In this document: positions 1 through 11,809 of the stretch, piece by piece | Layout: each line of letters begins with the position of its first letter | Numbering within the stretch: the stretch's first letter is position 1 | Assembly (NCBI GenBank): GCA_009763385.1 | Contig: CM019823.1 | Coordinates: 88,547,104 to 88,611,103 of the forward strand | From: Coix lacryma-jobi var. lacryma-jobi | Taxonomy: Eukaryota > Streptophyta > Magnoliopsida > Poales > Poaceae | Length of the DNA stretch: 64,000 nucleotides | Direction of reading: 5' to 3' | Made by a program: the position numbers and the translations under genes | The notes under the pieces: model-generated | What the model was told of the DNA's origin: nothing | Database searches by the model: none | Seen by the model: the letters and a program-made list of their open reading frames with translations, nothing else

Positions 1-733
1 ATCTATGAGGTCTAACAAAGCTCAACACAAACAAAGCTCTTTGTGGTTTTGATTAATGACTAATCAAATATTTGGCTGGTGGTGGGATGGGATAAAATCT
101 AGGAGGAACTTCTAGCAAGGTTTTCATAATTTCTAAAAGGAATTCTCCAGATTAGGTCCTAATTTCACCTTAGCAAGTTTAAAGAATTACTCCATTTCTT
201 ACTAACTTTATTCACTAAGCATGATTTCAGTTAAAGCATGTGCAACCCACAAAATCTACAACTTAGATAAGACCAGTTATTCAAACCATAACAATAGCAT
301 TTGCATGATATATTTCAAATCTTATTCAGGTTTCAACTTGTTTAAGCAGATTTTATCAATATTATTCATGGTATGGTTACTTAGGCAGGCATATAGCATT
401 AAAGAGATATAGAATTTAAGAACTGAATGTAAAGAGTGTAGGCTTGAGACATACCTTATTGGAGCGGGGGTGTCTCCCCCAAGCTGGCTTCGTGCTTGGT
501 GAAGGATCTTCTTCTTCTCAGTCAGAGCTCTTGTTCTCATTTTATTAAAAAGCAAACTATCTAATGTTGTGAAAAAGGGAAACTATCCTATGATATTTTA
601 TTATTCTAACTAAGTTAACATATACCCATGCATATAACTAATGATAACTGATTTTTTTAGTTACATGCATGACATATGTTATTTATTTGAAAAAGGGAAA
701 ATTGAAGGGAAAAAATAAAAATAAAACCATACC
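1..733 (-). other. 3' internal region of the Athila-like element, no gene
   Basis: AT-rich sequence downstream of the protease frame. I see no RT, integrase or other coding similarity. A block at 473-487 reads TCTCCCCCAAGCTGG, the complement of a polypurine tract. Very similar blocks occur in the other Athila-like element at 22094-22108 and 22367-22380, and as its true polypurine tract at 20947-20960. Confidence 0.6.
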
Positions 734-1272
734 TTAGGTCCATGGAGTTTCATCCTTATCGGGTGGATCTTCTTCCTTGGGCACTTCTTCTCTAAGTACT
801 CCATCAGGTTCTTCTTCTTTTGGCACCTCTCCTTTGTCATGTGAATCACACAACTCAGGAGGTGGTTCTTTCTTTCTGTTCCACCTTGTTCTTCGGTGCC
901 TCTTCTTGGTACGAACGGGCTTTGCATCCTGCATGTTAGCGGCATATGCGGGACCACGGGAGAAAGAGAATATTTCCTTCCTCCCTCCTAATGTCATTTG
1001 GATTTTACCACTTCCCACATATATGCAAGCATTAACAGTGTTCAAGAAAGGTCTACCTAAGATTAGAGGCACATCTTTCCTATTTCCCAAATCTAGTATT
1101 ATAAAATCAGTAGGAACATATGAACTTCTAACATGAACAGGTAAATCATTAACTATTCCTTTAACATAGCAAGTGGATTGATCAGCTAGCACAACATAGG
1201 CAGATGTGGATGACATGGGTGGAAAGAACGAGTTGTCATAAAAATCTTTAGATAGAATATTCACATTCGATC

Positions 1273-1804
1273 TGATACATCCAGCCCAAGCGTGGGGTTG
1301 GCCGAGGCCCAACAAATTAAGGTTGCCCGGACCCCAACAGTTCTTATGTACACCCACTTGGGGAAAGGCCCAATCTCCCTAAAAGACTAGTCTAATAGGG
1401 GAAGGGTGGCTCTCCCTTTTAAGGTGGCTTCCTCCTCCCAAGCTAAGCAAGGTGGGATTATTTAGAGGCTCACACGGTCGCCGCCCGACTACAACTGGGC
1501 CACTTGGCCCATCTTTGTTGCGTCTTTGCCAGCGGGTAATAATGGAGGATGTCCTCATCATTCTCCCCTTCTTAACAAGGGCCCAGCTCTTGTACACCCA
1601 CTTGGGGAAAGGCCCAATCTCCCTAAAAGACTAGTCTGATAGGGGAAGGGTGGCTCTCCCTTTTAAGGTGGCTTCCTCCTCCCAAGCTAAGCAAGGTGGG
1701 ATTATTTAGAGGCTCACACGGTCACCGCCCGACTACAACTGGGCCACTTGGCCCATCTTTGTTGCGTCTTTGCCAGCGGGTAATAATGGAGGATGTCCTC
1801 GTCA
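1273..1804. mobile_element. 532-bp LTR-ended insertion (solo LTR or SMART-like), TSD CGATC
   Basis: The insert starts TGATACATCC and ends GATGTCCTCGTCA. It is flanked by CGATC at 1268-1272 and 1805-1809, a 5-bp duplication. Removing it with one TSD copy rejoins the flanking protease frame, which fixes both ends. It has TG...CA termini and no coding capacity. It contains a 214-bp segment twice, so it is either a solo LTR with an internal duplication or a very small non-autonomous LTR element. The family is not recognised. Confidence 0.75.
1347..1804 (+). repeat. Direct duplication inside the 532-bp insertion
   Basis: Positions 1347-1560 and 1591-1804 are near-identical 214-bp copies, both starting TGTACACCCACTTGGGG and ending GGATGTCCTC(A/G)TCA. 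A 30-bp spacer separates them. Only a few substitutions distinguish the copies, so the duplication is recent. Confidence 0.85.
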
Positions 1805-3307
1805 CGATCCTAAATCACACATGGCATTTTTAAAGACTTCACCAAAGATAGAGCATCTAATTATGGGACTACTAGGATCACCCTTTTTAATAGTCATGGT
1901 TTGATCTTCATAATAGTTAAAATATTTTATTTCAACCATATTTCCAGTTTCCATGTCAGGTTTAGCAGGAATTTTGCCAGATTCAAAAGATGGTATGATA
2001 GCAGCAAGTTGAGCTAACTGGGTTTCGATCATCTTATTAAAACTAAGTTGATTTTTCAGAGCAGATGAGAAATCTTCCAATTTAGCATTTATATTCTCAA
2101 GCTTTTTATCATTCGATATTAATCTCTCTTTCAAGAAATCAGTAGTTTTACCTTATGAGTAAACTAAATTCTTCAAGAATGAGAAATTATCAAAATTATG
2201 AAAATTAGAGCGAGGGAATGAATTGTTACCTTGAGAATTGGAGTGCTGATTCCATCCTTGATTTTGTTGGCGGAAACCGTTGTTGCTGTTGTTGATGAAG
2301 TTCAAATCTTCATGTAGCTCGGGGCACTGGTTCCCAGAATGTCCGGTTTCTCCACAGACTTCACAAGTCATGTAGGATTCCAGAGATTGGACACTCTCTT
2401 GGTGGTTCATCTTCTCACAGCTGTCCAGCTTCTTTGCCAGCAGGTCCATCTTGGCCACGATCATGTCGGCCTCCTTAAGGGAATGCATACCTCGCTTATG
2501 GGGCTGTAGTCTCTTGTCATTCCATCCTTGGTTTGACACCATCTTCTCTATGAGAGCCTTAGCATCTGCAACATTCAGAGAAAAGAATGCACCGCCGGCG
2601 GCGGCATCCAAATGGCTTCTAGAGAGTGGGGTTAGGCCATGATAGAAGTTCTGGATCAAGAGCCAGTCCTCCATACCAAGGTGTGGACAAGCAGCGACAT
2701 ACTCTTGCAATCTCTCCCAAGCCTCGGGAATGGATTCCTCGGCTTGTTGCATAAAGCTGGAGCTTTTGTTGCGAAGAGCATTCATCTTGCCCATCGGAAA
2801 GAATTTGGCGAGAAAAGCATTGGAACATTTGTCTCATGTGTCTACAGCGTTGCAATCAGTATAGAACCATTGCTTCGCTTTTCCTAGCAAAGAGAAAGGA
2901 AAGAGACGAAGACGGATGGCTTCTTGGGTTATCCCCTTAATGGTGAAGGTGCCGCAAATCTCCAAAAATTGTTGGAGGTGAGCATTGGCATCCTCATGAG
3001 CTTTGCCACATAACGGGCTAGCTTGGACCATCATGATCAGAGCCGATTTCAACTCAAAGTTGAGGTTGGCATCGATCACGTCTGGTCCTATCGCTACATT
3101 AGCGGCAGAAGGAGCAGAAAACTCATGAATGGTCTTGTTGGCCATCGTGAAGATAGAACGAGATAAGAAAGAAAGAAGTTGAAGAAGATGAAGGAAAAAG
3201 ATAAGAAGGACTAAGGAAAGAAAGAATGGGGTAAGATGGGATTCGCTAAGCGAGAGCTTAAGCGAAGATAAATTCGACACGGACTCAACCGATACACCGA
3301 ATGCCTT

Positions 3308-3466
3308 CCCCAGCAACGGTGCTAGAAATGCTTGTTGGTAGTTCTTAGCTTCACTAAAGATAGAGCTAGGCAACTATCCCCGGTAACGGCCCAGAAATGC
3401 TTGTTGGCACTTACTAACGTTGTTACTAGGAGTAGACTATGAAATCTATTCCTGGCAACAGCGTCA
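3308..3466 (-). other. Three primer-binding-site copies in tandem modules
   Basis: Minus-strand sequences resembling TGGCGCCGTTGCCGGGG, which matches the 3' end of plant tRNA-Asp, occur at 3308-3324, 3378-3393 and 3450-3466. Each is followed on the plus strand by GAAATGCTTGTTGG or a close variant. The modules at 3333-3401 and 3402-3470 are both 69 bp. The innermost copy, next to the internal region, is the expected primer-binding site. The other two lie inside the LTR. All are degenerate by one to four bases. Confidence 0.7.
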
Positions 3467-4794
3467 GAAGTGTTTGTAGCAAGTCCGGTCACTATACCTA
3501 AAGGAGTGAAACTAAAGTAGCTATCTACTAATGCCAAGCGGGGTTGTCAATCCCGACACTAGTAGGAGCTAGCTAGAGAGATTGCAATCTACCAAGAGGA
3601 GATTCTGCAAGTGCACAAAACTATCGTAGTAGCACTTCGCCTGGGAGTACCAGGTATCGATTTATTTGATCCCAAGGCAAGGCTAGGGTGGTGTATGAGT
3701 TGAGTCAAGGAGGGGATGAGAGTCGAAGAAATAAGAAAAAAGGAAAAGGGGAGAAGGGAAGATGAAAGGCTAGAAAGAATATGTGGGTGGATAGGTTAGG
3801 ATGAAATGGATGGCTAAGGTAAGGTGGATGGATAGGTGGATAGGGAATGGGATAACTAAAGGTAACTAATGATAACTAAGATAACTAACTACTCCTAATA
3901 ACTAATCCTAGATAACCACTAAGCAAGATAACTACGAAGCAAGATAGTAACGAAGCAAGGCAGGCAAAAGGCAATAAAGCAGCTAAGTTAAGTAAAGTTT
4001 TATTCCTATCTTGTCAAGTACCAAGGCGTACTAGACTTTACCACTTAATTAGGTTGAACGCTAGCACAACGAGCCTTACTGTTAAATGGGCCAACTACGT
4101 GGTGGAATTCAAGGCGCACAGGGCTGTCACCACCTGCTTGCTACCACAGCTATCCGGGGGTCCAGCCGTATCTGAAGGTAAGTCTGTAACTAAGCACCAC
4201 GCTTAATTATATTCTAACTATCTCTACCCTAGCTTTGAATAGAGACACCCTTGCGGACGTCAGAGCAAATACTTGACTTAATAAGATAAACACTAAACTA
4301 ACTAAGCAACCTATTGGCAAAGATCAAACACTAAGCTCACTAGAGATTAACTACTATGGCTAAGTGAATTAAACTGTAGGATAGCTAGGCACTCAAGCAA
4401 TCAATCAAGTGTACCACTCAATACTGATAAGTAGAATAAAGTAATACTTGAAATGATAAAATAGAATAAAGTGCTTGAGTAACAAGAGCAAAACCTGAAC
4501 TGGAGATGAAGGAAGACTCTTCCCAGCTCCAGGACCGATCACTCGCACGCTCTACTCTTGAGCTAGGCCTTGAGCAGCGCTACCACGAGAGCGAAGATGC
4601 CTTGCTCTACTAGCTACCTACTTGCCTAAGCTCTCTGAGCTTCTAACCTAACTCTCACTTCTCTTGCTTGATGTTGCTCTGCTTGAGATGGTGTGTAGGT
4701 GTTGGTGTAGGTGTGTATGGAATGGTGCCACCAGGGGGGTATTTATAGTCTTGAGGAGTGAGGGGGGTACTTATAGGGGGCATCCCACCGACCT
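3333..4794 (-). repeat. LTR of the Athila-like element, first part
   Basis: LTR sequence starting TGTTGGTAG next to the primer-binding site. A solo LTR interrupts it at 4795, and it resumes at 11810 to end CGTCAACA at 12351. The net length is about 2.0 kb. The segment includes the 69-bp primer-site modules at its left edge and a TATA-like box at 4738-4748. It has no coding potential. Confidence 0.7.
4738..4748 (-). promoter_or_regulatory. TATA-like box in the Athila-like LTR
   Basis: The minus strand reads CTATAAATACC about 1.4 kb from the LTR/internal boundary, a plausible core promoter for minus-strand transcription of the element. The now adjacent solo-LTR insertion separates it from the terminal 540 bp of the LTR. 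Confidence 0.45.
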
Positions 4795-7700
4795 TGTGGC
4801 AGAACCGTCCTGATTATAAGAGCTCAAGTACTGTCTTAGTCAAATCCGTCTGACTTCGACTCATACTTGAACCCATATAACCCCGGTAGTCCGGAAATCT
4901 CGAAGGATTTCTATCACCGTACATCATACAGGATCGCATCGTTCAAGGATTACATTCGTAAAGATACATCGCAGGGAAAACGAAAGCGAATTTAACATCA
5001 GAGTGCGAATTTAAACGGAAGCTGACTGTTAAAAAGTGCGGAAGCTGAAATAAGTTTAAAACACGACCACCACACATGCGGTCCAAATAAAACATAGTTT
5101 GATACTTAAACTCAACACGACTCACTCCTCCTTTTTGAGATAATGTGCCACTAACAGTCTCAGACCAGCAAAAGAAAAAGGGAAGCTTCTGGACGACCCT
5201 GCCCTGGGCCTACTCCTCATCACCTTCCACTGGGTAGAGGCAGTGCTTACAATAGCCAAAGTGGACCTGGCCATCTGCAACAACGGGATAAACCCTGAGT
5301 ACGGGAATGTACTCAGCTAGACTTACCCGTCCAACTGAAAATAAAGACTCCAAGGATATGCAAGGCTTTTTGGGTGGAGTTGGGATCTTTAGTTGCGAAA
5401 AAGCTCAAATTCAGATAAGAGGTAATTAGTGATAAAGATGAGCTGTCACTTTTAGACCTATTCCTTAATTCTAGGTTTTCACCTGTACTAGAGCACTCAC
5501 TTGAATCTAGCAATCAATAATATAACCATATCCAGTTGACTTATCCACATTTTAGTTGATCCTTTAAAACATCACATGGAGTTGTATCGTGGTGAAGCTC
5601 GCCATAGTTTCCCACTAACCGGCGGAGACAGCGACTCGAATCTAATTCCAAACCAGCTGGTGAAAGACCTTTAATACCAGCCCACACTTTTCCCATCGGG
5701 TCCATGCATTGGGCAACCGCTCGACGCTTGTTCGTGGTGGTAATCGTCGCGGTTCAAGCACGGACCGCCCAATTGGAACCTGGCGATGGCCTCACGCGGC
5801 AGATCGCAATTTCCATACTAGAGGGCACGACATGGGTTGAGACCGGCCCGGACAGCTTCTAACCGGCTTTGGGTTGATGATTACGGCACCGATATATCCC
5901 TAAGTAAAAGGGCACGTTCAAAAATGAACGAGGGCCAACATCAATACAAACCTACACGATCCAACGGACGGACTGCCCCAAGTTTCCAAACTTGTGCCCT
6001 GCCATCCAGTTGACCGTATTTCACTACAACTCAGGTTCTTTTCCACGATAGCAAATATAGTCAACCGTGATCCGGTAAATACCCATCAAGGGTATTATGG
6101 AAACATCCTTAACAACTACTTTTATTAAGCAGACTAAGCAATTCTACATTATAAATAAAGAACAGGATAACAAGACAGGTAATAATCAATAATCAAGGAA
6201 TGGGAATGCAGCAAGTAGGATTCAATCAACTCCTATACCTAATGCATCACAGTATAAAAGTACTCAAGTAATTTAATTGTAAAACTGGGAGACTTAGAAT
6301 GCTTCGGGGCTTGCCTTGAGTGAAGACCGAGGCCTCGTGGGAGGGGCACTCGGGCAAGTTAGTTTCGCTTGCGAGGTCGGCTTCCTCGGCCTGGTGCAGC
6401 TCCGGGATCTCCTGCTCGACGTTTGCCTCTTGCTCCTGGTCGGGCTCCGGAAGGGTCGATCCTATTGCGTGCGGCGAATAATAAATAATTAAATGCTGCG
6501 GGTGCAAGATGTGGTGATATGAAAAGAACAATTCTTGCAAACCAACAAAACCCACTTGTTGAACCACTTTTGACATTGAGGTAAATACTTAATTAATTCA
6601 CAAAACAAAATCCATTTATTCACCTATTTCTTATTTAATAATTCAAAAGAAATTTAGGTTTGAACTGCAAGTGCATTTTTCTGGACTCAGAAAAATCCAC
6701 AAAAATTCCAGAAGGCAAATAACATCTGATGAACTCCACTGAACACTTTTCAGCCAAAAATAAAATACAAAGCAGCAGATATAAAAAGAACAAATAAACT
6801 GCTCAAAAGGTGCTTTGAATTAACTTTTCACACAAAAAGTGTCAAACAGCAGGTTTCATAATTTTCCTGAGTTCTTCTACCCATAACTATGCTACTGTAG
6901 AAAATTTATTGACAGAGCATAAACATACAAGCCTACACAAAATAAACAAATCTATTCCAATTTAAACCCATTGAACTACAACCCTACTGGAAAAGGGTGC
7001 TAAACTCATTTTCATATTTTTCCCAAATTCTACTTCACATTGTATATTTATTAAGAAAGTTCCATGAAAGAAACATTATATTATTTCTTACATGAATTTC
7101 TAAAGAAACACATAGGAAAGTACATTTGTAAAGCAACTCCAGATTTCTTCACATAACAAACCATGCATATATTTTTCTTGGCTTGAACATTACCAACAGA
7201 GACTACACCAATTTTCCCACATTTTATTTCGACATATAAAACACCTTAACATTTATTCTAAGAAATCAGCCAAAAAGGATTTTTAATCATAACAGAAATT
7301 TTTCTACATAAACAGTACCTCATATATTTTTCACAGGTGCAAAACATGATTATCAACTTACACAAAAATTTTCATGAATTATCTCAACCAGAAAGCATAT
7401 ATAACTATTTATCACAACAAAAGCATATAAACTGGAATAAATAAAAACAGCAAAATAAACTTTTACCAAAAATACTTTCATATTTTTCCATGATAGAGCT
7501 ACTCATAAACAAGCTAACAAAACTGAAAGTACTCCATTTGGACTTGTAAAACATGCTACACAAAAATAACAAGCATTTCTGGAAAAATAAAGTAAAAAGA
7601 AAAACATTTGGAATCATCCCGGCCCACTGCGTGAACCCGGTCCATGGGCCAGTGAGAGGCTGACGCACGGGGTCCGCTGGTCAACGGGGCCCACCCGTCA

Positions 7701-8443
7701 GAGAGAGAGAAGCAGGGGAGAGGTTTGACCGGCGATAGCTCGTCGGCGGCGAGGTCGCCCGCGGTGAGGTTAGGCTAGATTGACTCGTCTTGACGAGGCG
7801 CATCCAGTGGTGGTGTTGGTTTGGACAGCGCATGGCCGTAGCTCACCGGCGGTGAGCGGCGGCGCACGGCGGCGGCGGCATCGCATGGCTACGCCGTTTC
7901 CGGCGGTCGCCGGCCAAATTAACGGAGGCGAAGGCTTACATGAACCCTAGGGAGGCTACTAAGGGGGTTGGTTTGACCGGTGAAGCTCCGATGGAGCTCG
8001 ACCACGTGTGCGGTCATGGCGGCGCCCATGGCGCTCGGTCGGGCAAGAGAGGGAGGTTAGAGGACGGTAGAGACCTCGCGGAGGTGTGTTCTCACCATGC
8101 CTTGGCCTGACAAAGCTTGACGGCAAGGAAGAGTGGTGGCGAAGCTTGGGTTGGTGCGGAACGGGCGCGAGCTCCTTTCGGCGGCGAACGAAGACCGAAG
8201 GGGGCACCTCGTCCTCCGGCGACGGTGGGGCTCAGCCAGGGAAGAAGACGCGCGCACGGCGTGTGCACGACGAAGGCGGAGAGGCTGGCGAGAGGGATTG
8301 GGTGGTGGTGGCCGGGTGATGTCGGAACAGCGAAGGGGTGGTTGCGGTGGTGGTCGCGGCGAGAGCGAGCCGAGCGCTTGCTCTTGCTTGGTGGCGAGGG
8401 GAGGAGAGTGCGAGCGAGAGAGCGGAGAGTGTGTGCGGGTGAG

Positions 8444-10953
8444 TGAGAGGTCCTTGTTTGGTTTTGGTAATTGAGTGACAACTTAGGTGGACTAATATGT
8501 GTTTGAAGTGAATTACACAGGTGATTAGTCCACAGGTAATCATGTGTGAGCAACATATGCCATAGAGGTGAAATGGCTTGGAGGATGTTGCAAGGCTCAC
8601 ACATGTGATGAAGGAGCTTAATGCACATGAAACATGACATGGAGTCATGTGGCTAAGATGGTGAAGATCAAGGCAAGACTTGGCTTGATGGACCGGTTGC
8701 GAAGGTGAAGGGCAAGTTGGAGGCTTTGAAGCCGTTGGTACCGAGTGTTAGGAGGCTTAAGCAAGACTTGGCGCCGAAGGACCGAAGCGATGGTGAAGAG
8801 CAAGTGATGTCAAGATCGATGGACCATGGAGGCCATGTGATGATATGAAGTGGATCATATCATTTGAAGATAGGTTGGTGCATGTGTTGCATCAACACCG
8901 AAGGAGATGGAATGGAATGCGCAAGGCAAAGGTATATTTGTAGGGCATTTCATTTCACCGGTCATAGGTGTGTAGAGAAGGTTATGACCGTGTTTAGGAT
9001 AGATGGCCGTACTATCAAGAGGAGCAAACTTGTTTGCATATCGGTCATCTAGTGCCACTTGAGCGATCTAACATTGCGATGTTGCTAGGATCGAGTGGCG
9101 TGGTGAGAGCAAGTGAAAATCCTTTGAAAACTAATTGAGAAAATGCTAACACACATGCACATGTTGATGTACACTTGGTGGTGTTGGCACATTTGCAAAG
9201 GAGAAGTTGTTGGAAAAGAAGTCGTGTTGAAAGAAGTGGGAGAAACTAGTGTATAGTCCCTCTCCCCTCCTGCCGAGCTTGCGAGGCAGGATTCAGCGGT
9301 TTTCGGAGGTGAAGTGCTATGCTCGGGGAGCATCGGACGCTGATCCGAGGGGCATCGGACGCTGGGCCGAGCGTCCGATGGCAAACCCTAGTTTCAGTCT
9401 GTTGCAGTGGGAGCATCGGACGCTGGTCCGAGCATCCGATGGCAGTGATGTGGCGCGAGCAAGTTTAGCTGGGAGCATCGGACGCTGGCCTGCGTCCGAT
9501 GTGGACCCATCTGACGCGTCCGATGTAGAATGGTGCTCTCGGGGAGCTCTCTGCGTAGACATCGGACGCTGGTCCTTAGCGTCCGATGCTAAGGGTCCGG
9601 CGCGTCCGATGTGAGAGCAGGTTTGCGTAGATTTGAGCAGAGGCATCGGAGCGTCCGATGCTAGGCATCGGCGCGTCCGATGCCACTTTAACTGGCGCGG
9701 GAAGTGATATAGCCATTGGGATCGCTCGGCCGAAGTTGAACGTGGGGGACACATGGCGAGCATCCAAGCATCGGACGCTGGCCTCAGCGTCCGATGGTCC
9801 CGATCCGGAGCGTCCGATGGTGGCGCAGGTTGCCCAGTGAAGGGGCAACGGCTAGTTAGCCCTTGGGGCTATATATGTCATTGGTGGCCGGCCTTGGGCT
9901 CACGGTTGAGCACTCCAAAGCCTTGGTGGCTGGTGTGGATGTGCTTGGGAGCCCTCTAACTTGCTTGTGCTTGCTAGTGTGCGATTCGATAGCGAGTGAG
10001 TGATCGCTAGTGCGTTGCATTGAGAGATAGCATCGAGTGGCACTAGGTGATCGTGTTGCAAGCCGGTGGTGCTTGTTACTCTTGGAGGTTGCCACCTCCT
10101 AGACGGCTTGGTGGTTGTGCCTCCGTCGTGAAGCCCGCAAGAAGATTGTGTGTGGCTCCGGAGAAGGCTTTGTGAGGGGCATTGTGCTCGCCTCGCGGGG
10201 ATCGCGAAGAGCAACTCTAGTGGATTGCGCGTGTCATTGAGTTACCCTCACTTGTGTGTGAGTTCTTGCGGCGCTCGAGTGTCGAGCTAGGTGTGGTGCC
10301 TATTAGCCGCCAAACTACCAAAGTGTGTGGTCGACACAACGGGGACTAGCTTGGTGGCAACCAAGTGAACCTCGGGATAAAATCACCGTGTCAACATTGT
10401 CTACATCTTCTCGGTGGTTTGCTATCTCCATACACAAGCTTGTTTTTACTTTCATATATATTGTGCTTTTGTAGTTGCTCTTGTAATTAGTTAGCTTGTG
10501 TAGCTTGCTAGTTATCTTCCTTGCTTGTGTAGCATAGAAGTTGATCCCGTGAGTGACTAGTTGACTTGTAGTCTTGCTAGTCACATTGCTTAGTTTGTGT
10601 AGCTAAGTTGAGCTCTCTAATTTGGCTTGAGAGCATTGCTAGTGAGCTTAGGCTTTGTGCTTTTTGCTTAGTGGCATGTGTAGGAGCTCCCCGGTTGATT
10701 GAGTACTAGTTGCTTAGGTTTGTGTAACCTTGCAAGCTAGAATTGTTTAGGTGAGCTCTAGCTAGCCCGACACCTTATTTGCTTTGTTTAGGTTCTTTTG
10801 TAAGGTGTCACAGAGTATAAGTAGAGGGGTGTAGTCTTGGCTAGACCGATAGTTTTAAATTCCGCATTTGTTTCGGTTAGCCGCTCCGATTATGTTTAAG
10901 TTTTAAAAAGGACTATTCACCCCCCCCCTCTAGTCCGCCATCTCGACCCTTCA
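8444..10953. mobile_element. Family-B solo LTR, 2.5 kb, TSD GTGAG
   Basis: It begins TGAGAGGTCCTTG and ends TCTCGACCCTTCA, with GTGAG on both sides (8439-8443, 10954-10958). The TSD lies in a GTGA-repeat context, so it is weaker evidence than the others. A homologous LTR at 14344-15914 has the same type of ends (TGAA...TTCA), a matching C-rich stretch before the right end and the same ATCGGACGC-type palindromic array. That supports the boundaries. No coding region was found. Confidence 0.7.
9331..9820. repeat. Array of CATCGGACGCT / AGCGTCCGATG palindromic units
   Basis: Many direct and inverted copies of the 11-mer CATCGGACGCT are scattered over about 490 bases, often as convergent pairs that would form short hairpins. 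Variants lose one or two bases. The same motif array is in the sister LTR at 14785-15145, so it belongs to the LTR family rather than to the locus. Confidence 0.85.
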
Positions 10954-11809
10954 GTGAGTGAGTGAGCAGCGAGAGTGCCCGGGGGTCTTGGCCGGGGCCT
11001 TGGCCGGCCGGCGGTCATGGCGGGGCCCGGCGTGGCGTGCGGCACGGCGAGCGAGAGCGGCGCGGCAGGCGAGGCGAGCGGCGAGTGGCGGGCGAGGATC
11101 GTTGGCGTGCTCGGGGGAAGAAGATCGGCAGGGGAGTGGCCGCGCGGGATTTGGAGCAGGAGACGGCGGCCACGTGGCGCAAACGCCGGCGTACGGCGCG
11201 GCGCGGTCGGCGACCGGCGCTGCGTGGCGCGCACGGGCGAGCGCGGGCGGGCGCGGGCGCGAGCTGGGCCGGCGCGGCACGAGCGGGCCGAAAAGGCCAG
11301 ATGGGCCGAATGGCTGGCGCCGGGAAAAATTCTTTTTCCTTTTTCTTTTTCCAAATATTTTCCAAAGTTTGACCACTCAAAAATAGTTTCAAAAACTTCA
11401 AACTAGATTTTGATCCAAAAATAAAAGTTGCTCAAAATAATTTTCTCTACAACTTTCATATAAGACACTTTTTCTGAAAACCATTTTTATAGCCTCTACC
11501 TAAATAAAGCAAACTTTGAAGCATAAAACATTTTGTTTAACTCATTTTTATCTGATAAACTATTTTGAACTAAGTCAAAACACCAACATGAAAAGCACTC
11601 TACTCACTATTCTCTATTTTATAAAACTATTTGCCAAAACAGAAATCCACTTTGACCATCAAGTCCAATAGAAACCCAAAATCCAAATAAATAAACAAAA
11701 GGCAAGAAGCACTCTTATGCACATGAAATGATGCAATGCATTGCTTATGCTTCTTTAGTAGCTAATATGGTTCCTAATGCAGTGCTTGACACTAGGGTGT
11801 CACAGACCT

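Larger units (their letters stand above)
734..3145 (-). pseudogene. Athila-like gag and aspartic protease, decayed
   Basis: One minus-strand frame starts at the ATG at 3145 (MANKTIHEF) and runs to 734. The N-terminal half has the gag matrix/capsid-like region with FELKSALI and LLGKAKQWFY. A canonical CX2CX4HX4C zinc knuckle (CEVCGETGHSGNQC) lies at 2324-2365. The aspartic protease follows: the CDLGS active-site region near 1805-1820, and after the insertion LDLGN and LILGRPFLN near 1080-1120. Gag would package the RNA and the protease would process the polyprotein. The frame holds two in-frame stops (TGA near 2832, TAA near 2150) and the 532-bp insertion, but no frameshift. It has therefore decayed mainly by substitution, unlike the indel-rich Tat copies here. 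The tail after LILGRPFL is rich in K, E and D and has no known domain. Confidence 0.8.
4795..11804 (-). mobile_element. Family-A solo LTR (about 4.5 kb net), TSD GACCT
   Basis: It starts TGTGGCAGAACC at 4795 and ends GGGTGTCACA at 11804. The flanks are GACCT at 4790-4794 and 11805-11809. No primer-binding site, polypurine tract or protein domain was found inside, so it is read as a solo LTR left by LTR-LTR recombination. A 2.5-kb family-B LTR is nested at 8444-10953. The body has AT-rich stretches (6.5-7.6 kb, 11.3-11.8 kb) and a GC-rich core (7.65-8.44 and 10.95-11.30 kb) that gives many overlapping spurious open frames. A second copy of the family survives at 16741-17263. It resembles long LTRs of grass Ty3/gypsy elements, but the lineage is uncertain. 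Confidence 0.75.

Noticed and set aside
8057..8474. Several overlapping GC-rich open frames on both strands (also at 10917-11406)
   Set aside because: They fall in the GC-rich core of the family-A LTR, overlap in many frames, lack domains and are interrupted by the nested LTR. Chance frames from base composition.
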